This document shows positions 60,051 through 64,000 of a DNA stretch of 64,000 nt, piece by piece. Location of the stretch: the NCBI GenBank assembly GCA_963970005.1, contig CAXAMN010015446.1, positions 964,537-1,028,536 on the forward strand. The letters are read 5' to 3'. Numbering within the stretch: position 1 is the first letter of the stretch; every line of letters starts with the position of its first letter. The notes under the pieces are model-generated. The model worked only from the letters and a program-made list of their open reading frames with translations, did no database searches and was not told the origin of the DNA. Origin of the DNA: Durusdinium trenchii. Lineage: Eukaryota > Sar > Dinophyceae > Suessiales > Symbiodiniaceae. The position numbers were made by a program, and so were the translations under genes.

Positions 60051-61110
60051 GGCCACGACTCGAAAGCATACACATGACATGCCTAGAGAGTGTCCAGAAG
60101 CCTGTATAGTAATAGGCACATCTCTAGGCCCTGGGCTCAGTCAGAGAGGTTTTAGGAGCGACATGCGCAAAATGGCGTGGGAAGGTTGTGTACCTGGAAT
60201 GCCTTGTGAATGGGACGCGAAGCGGAGAAGGCAGGGTATATAAAAGCCAAGGGAGGGGAAAGAGTGGAACATACAAGAAGATGGGAGGGCAATGCTAACG
60301 AGAAGGAGAAGACAAAACAGAACAAAAGGAAAGCAGTGGAAAAGAATGGATAGGAATGGGAAGGAGAAACATACAAGCATGGAAGGGGATAGGGTTGATT
60401 TTGACTGCTCAAAGGCATAAGTGACATGAGTGACACGCGTAGATCGTGTCCAGGAGCTTTTCTGAGGCAAATGCCGAGGAACATGGCAAGGACAAGTCGT
60501 AAATTTGGAATGCCCACAACAGACATATTCAAGAAGGTTGATGAGAATGAAGGGGGGAGGTAGAGGCTTGGGACAGAAAGGACGGGGAAGGACACCAAAA
60601 GGGCAAGGAAGAAAGAACACAAAGGAAAGGAGAGGAAAGCACAGGGAAAGAAGCGACGGGAACGGGGAAGGAAGCACGCAAGACTGGCAGGGACAAGGGT
60701 ACCCTCGGCCAAAGGAACAAATCATACTTTCTGAATTGTGTCCAGGAGCTTGCTTTTTGGGGAACTGGTGGGGAACATGGAAAAGGAGGAATTTGGGTAC
60801 TTCGCATGCATTACAAGAACCACAGTTTCACAGCAGGAGTGCAGAAAGGCCACGGCTCGAATTGTGCATCAACATGTCTAGACCGTGTCCAGGAGCCTCT
60901 TGGATGGAAATGAGGAATCGTGCAAGGGACAAATTAGACTTAGAATGCCACACAGCAGACATCATGTCAGAGAAGGCGGGGGATAGAAATCCAATGGAGG
61001 GGAAAGAGTGGAACATGCAGGAAGATGGGAGGGAAAGGCGCAAGACGGAAAGTGAAGGAAAGGCGAGGAGAAAAGAGAGGACAAAGCAGAACAAAGGACA
61101 GGAGTGTGGT
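60051..61110 (+). repeat. Diverged tandem repeats with a GTGTCCAGGAGC core
   Basis: GTGTCCAGAAGC/GTGTCCAGGAGC occurs near 60090, 60448, 60737 and 60885. GGGAAAGAGTGGAACATRCA and AGAAGATGGGAGGGCAA-type blocks recur at 60255 and 60998. The A/G-rich units are heavily diverged. They create long S/F/L-rich spurious frames on the - strand. No gene is supported. Confidence 0.65.
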
Positions 61111-61917
61111 TTGCCATCCTCAAGCTGGAAGGAGACATGCCGTGTGATATTTTTTACTAGTTGCACCACAACTCAAACTTTGAATACCTGTTCTAATTTC
61201 TGTTTACAGTAGTATACTAAAAATGCTCCCAAACGACATTTTCCGTGTACTTTTGGGGCATTCCACGTTTCAATGCTGGAATTTGGAAAAAGCAAGAGCT
61301 TCTACTTGTAACTTTCAGTTATGGAATGTACACCGGCTCCACCGAGCTACAGCAAGTCACTAGGATACTGTTTTATACACAGGACCTATGAACATAAAAG
61401 GACAAAGTAATCCAAAAAGGGCGCGGTATAGCCTTTTTACACTTCTGGATTGAACAATGTATGTATATGTATAGCTGTTTTCACCTGACATGTAGCTGTT
61501 GATATTGCCGGGAGGTACTCTTGCCCACACTTGGCGTATGCACAGTTGTCCTGCTTGAGCATTCATGGCTTGGTCTTTTTGGAAGTCTACATGTGGGTTT
61601 CATTTGGGATCCGCTATTGTGTCATCAAATCGAAGACTTGAGCCCTTTTCTGTGCAGATCAGTAGGGGTGTTCCGGTCTGCTCGTAGTATTCTGATTCCA
61701 CGTCCTGGTTATTTTTGTAAAATTATTTCAGCGTACAAGAGTTTTGTTCCTGGTCATGCTGCAGTTTTGTCAACACGATCTTGCATACAATGCTTGCCGA
61801 CCTAGAAACAGACACCGAGACGACCACCAATGCAAGTTTGGGCTTCCATTATTGTGACATCTTTGATGTTTGACAAATCTTATGTAAACCACTTGGGCTA
61901 TCTCTGATGGTTTTGCC
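61111..61917. other. Region without a recognised gene
   Basis: No conserved frame; the longest + frame (61521-61805) shows no domain. 61455-61475 is TA-rich. Confidence 0.5.
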
Positions 61918-61958
61918 AAATAATAAAAGCAAAGAAAAGCAACTACAAAAAGCACAAG

Positions 61959-61992
<34 letters not shown>

Positions 61993-62110
61993 AGATGAAG
62001 AAGCAACAGCCCAAAAAAGCAGATCCCAAAAGCAAAAAACGGCAATTAAAAAGCAAAAAGCGAAAAAACAGCGACACACAAAGTGGAAAAAAACACATAA
62101 AAAAGCATCT
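61918..62110 (+). repeat. A-rich block with A33 tract
   Basis: AATAAA at 61922-61927 is followed by a run of 33 A at 61959-61991 and then AAAAGC-rich sequence. It could be the poly(A) end of a retroposed transcript or a simple A-rich microsatellite; flanking duplications were not found. Confidence 0.6.
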
Positions 62111-62583
62111 ATGTTCCAATACCTCTTTATATAATGAGAGGGTCAACATGTGTTTTAAATTGTTATATATACAAAAGAGGGTCACTACGTTGATACGTTG
62201 ATTTTATAGAGAAACCTTCCTGGCGTAGGATTTTATAGAGTAATCATTAGTGATGGTAAATACGAGTGACGTTATAGCAAACAATTGTGGACACACATTG
62301 TGGCATGCAGTTGCGCACAGCTTGGAAACGCAAGGGTTCATGATGGAGGCTTGCTGGTGTTATCTGATGTTGAATGTGGTGTCAGGACGGTGAATTTCAT
62401 AGACATCACACCCTCTTCATGCCAGTTAGCTTGATGGTATCAAACCGCATCAATTTATAAGACGTTTGAGGGTCAGCACATTCATGTTATAGAGCTGGCT
62501 CATTGTATCAACGCATTGGGGGTCACACCGCGCCGTTTTATATCTATAAAATCTCAATCAGGACCCCCTACCCCATTTTGTAA

Positions 62584-63010
62584 CATGGATGAGAAAGCAA
62601 AAAGCGAAACAAAAAAAGCACATGAAATAGCAAAAAGCGAAAACAAAGCGAACCAAAAAGCGAAAAAAACGGCAAAAGCGAACCAAAAGAGCAAAAAACG
62701 GCAAGTGAAAAAAGACAGTGAAAAAAAGCGAGACACATGCGAAAAAGAAAGGGGAAACATGCTGGCAAGCAAAAAAGCGAAACAAAACACAAAAAGCGGA
62801 CAAAAACGAGAAACAAAAGCAAACACAAAGCAAAAAACAAGCGGGAAAACACACAGAAAATTGCTTTCGCTTTTTGGATTGTTTTTTAAGCGTTTGCTTT
62901 TTCATTTGCTTGCTTTTTGCTTTTTGGATTTGCTTTATTTTTTCTGTGCTTTTCATTTGTTTTTGTTTTTTGACTTTTGGATTTGTTATATTTTTCTTTT
63001 GCTTTTTCCC
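62584..63010. repeat. AAAAAGCGAAA array with inverted GCTTTTT array
   Basis: 62584-62860 is built from AAAAAGCGAAA-like units on the + strand. From about 62864 to 63010 the complementary style, TTGCTTTTTGC, takes over. The two halves form a large imperfect inverted repeat. Long K-rich and F-rich frames here are composition artefacts. Confidence 0.7.
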
Positions 63011-63054
63011 GAGAGCGTCCGCGAAGGGCTTTTCGTAAAAAAGCATTTGTAGAA

Positions 63055-63232
63055 CTACGTCTCATCTACATCTTCACATCTTCACATCTGCACATCTACA
63101 TTTGCACATCTACATCTCTTCTCATCTTCACACCTGCACATCTACATTTGCACATCTACATCTCTGCTCATCTTCACATCTGCACATCTAAATCTCTGCT
63201 CATCTTCACATCTGCACACCTCACATTTGCGT
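63055..63232 (+). repeat. CATCTACA-type minisatellite, array 1
   Basis: Units such as CATCTGCACATCTACATTTG and CTCATCTTCACATC recur about twelve times. Confidence 0.85.
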
Positions 63233-63297
63233 ATCCTGTCGCTCTTCTTTCTTTCTCTCTTAAGGCCGGGGGCGGTGCCGCCGGAGCACCACGAAAC

Positions 63298-63575
63298 GCA
63301 ACCCTCTGCGGAGATCGTGCGTGTCGAGGGCGCGAAATGCAGGTGAGATTGCGTTTTGGCCCGGTCCCGGGCAACCCTCTGCGGAGATCGTGCGTGTCGA
63401 GGGCGCGGAGTGCAGGTGAGATTGCGTTTTGGCCCGGTCCGACGCAACCCTATGCGGAGATCGTGCGCGTCGAGGGCGCAGGTGAGATTGCGTATTGGCC
63501 CAGTCCGGCGCAACCCTCTGCGGAGATCGTGCGTGTTGAGTGCGCGAAATGCAGGTGAGATCGCGTTTTGGATTG
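63298..63575 (+). repeat. 73 bp tandem repeat, four copies
   Basis: Unit starts GCAACCCTCTGCGGAGATCG at 63298, 63371, 63444 and 63510 (periods 73, 73 and 66). Each unit also has GAGGGCGC and GTGAGATTGCG. It sits between the two CATCTACA arrays. Confidence 0.9.
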
Positions 63576-63715
63576 ATCGCGCTTCACGTTTGGAGGAAGT
63601 CTCGTGCGAAAGGCCGCTGGTGAGCGGGATGATTGGCGGTCCATGTGCTTGCACAGCGAGAAATGCATCAAGGTTGGCGCTCCTGAGCCACAGCGTTGCG
63701 CTGCCGCTTCATCTG

Positions 63716-63840
63716 CGCATCTACGTCTACACCCCCTCACCTCTGTACATTTACATCTTCACATGCTCACATCCGCAGATCTACCTCTCTACCTCCACAC
63801 ACCCGCACATCTGCACATCTATATCACACCTGCACGTCCA
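63716..63840 (+). repeat. CATCTACA-type minisatellite, array 2
   Basis: CATCTACGTCTACACC, CATTTACATCTTCACATGC and CACATCTGCACATCTA resemble array 1 at 63055-63232, so the 73 bp repeat is flanked on both sides by the same minisatellite family. Confidence 0.75.
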
Positions 63841-64000
63841 CATTGTCGCTCCTTCACCGCCCCCTCTTCTCTTTCTACATATCTTTTCTCTTAATATTAA
63901 GATGTCATGGCTCTTGGACAACTCGATTGTAACATCCCCCGTGATTGTGGGCTTATAAAATGCAGATCCTTTCCCTTTACAAAATGCAAATTCCAAGACA

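Noticed and set aside
60141-60725. S/F/L/P-rich membrane-like protein on the - strand (also at 60828-61169)
   Set aside because: Generated by A/G-rich diverged tandem repeats; two overlapping phases look equally 'hydrophobic'.
62516-63052. 178-residue Lys-rich then Phe-rich protein
   Set aside because: Pure composition effect of AAAAAGC and GCTTTTT arrays; no codon-position signal.
63298-63575. CRISPR-like array (regular 73 bp repeats)
   Set aside because: The whole unit is repeated, without unique spacers, only four copies, no cas genes, and the host is eukaryotic.
1-64000. tRNA, rRNA or spliced-leader relic sequences
   Set aside because: I looked for a spliced-leader core ending in TTTTGGCTCAAG and for tRNA-like cloverleaf boxes and saw none; a tRNAscan or profile search would be decisive.

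Overview
The window looks like nuclear DNA of a dinoflagellate, most likely Symbiodiniaceae. Four things point that way: intron-dense genes that all lie on the + strand, a copia-type retrotransposon whose Gag, protease and polymerase are of the kind common in dinoflagellates, single-domain voltage-gated channels with C-terminal EF hands, and abundant minisatellites. This is inference from sequence character; no database search was possible.

Layout. 1-17.3 kb: a multi-exon VPS13-like lipid-transfer gene (+), secure at its C-terminus (16.6-17.1 kb) and at an exon near 6.4 kb. A ~5 kb reverse-transcriptase element on the - strand (1049-6004), bounded by ~97% identical ~400 bp direct repeats, interrupts its upstream part. 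18.4-33.9 kb: an almost intact, very large (15.5 kb) copia-type LTR retrotransposon with 161 bp LTRs. 34-43 kb: sparse DNA with one dysferlin-domain-like exon, a MITE-like inverted repeat and short repeats. 43.0-52.1 kb: a cGMP-dependent-protein-kinase-like gene (+) with several cyclic-nucleotide-binding segments and a complete AGC kinase domain; one intron holds a 1.9 kb block of four tandem-repeat families and an assembly gap. 54.1-55.2 kb: a DUF3445/heme-dependent N-demethylase-like gene (+). 55.6-59.2 kb: a tandem pair of voltage-gated cation channel genes (+), the second truncated and frameshifted. 59-64 kb: diverged repeats, A-rich inverted repeats and minisatellites.

The most interesting object is the retrotransposon. 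Its Gag-PR-INT reading frame runs into a degenerate C5-methyltransferase-like segment and then RT-RNase H. The frame is broken by two in-frame stops and one single-base frameshift. Downstream of RNase H, still inside the LTRs, lies a third intronless 1792-codon ORF. It carries an RNA 2'-phosphotransferase (Tpt1/KptA)-like domain near its N-terminus and an endonuclease/exonuclease/phosphatase-like nuclease domain near its C-terminus. This would be an RNA-processing cargo on a retroelement, in the position where some copia and gypsy elements carry envelope-like ORFs.

Exon limits were read by eye from homology plus AG/GT signals and are approximate unless stated.
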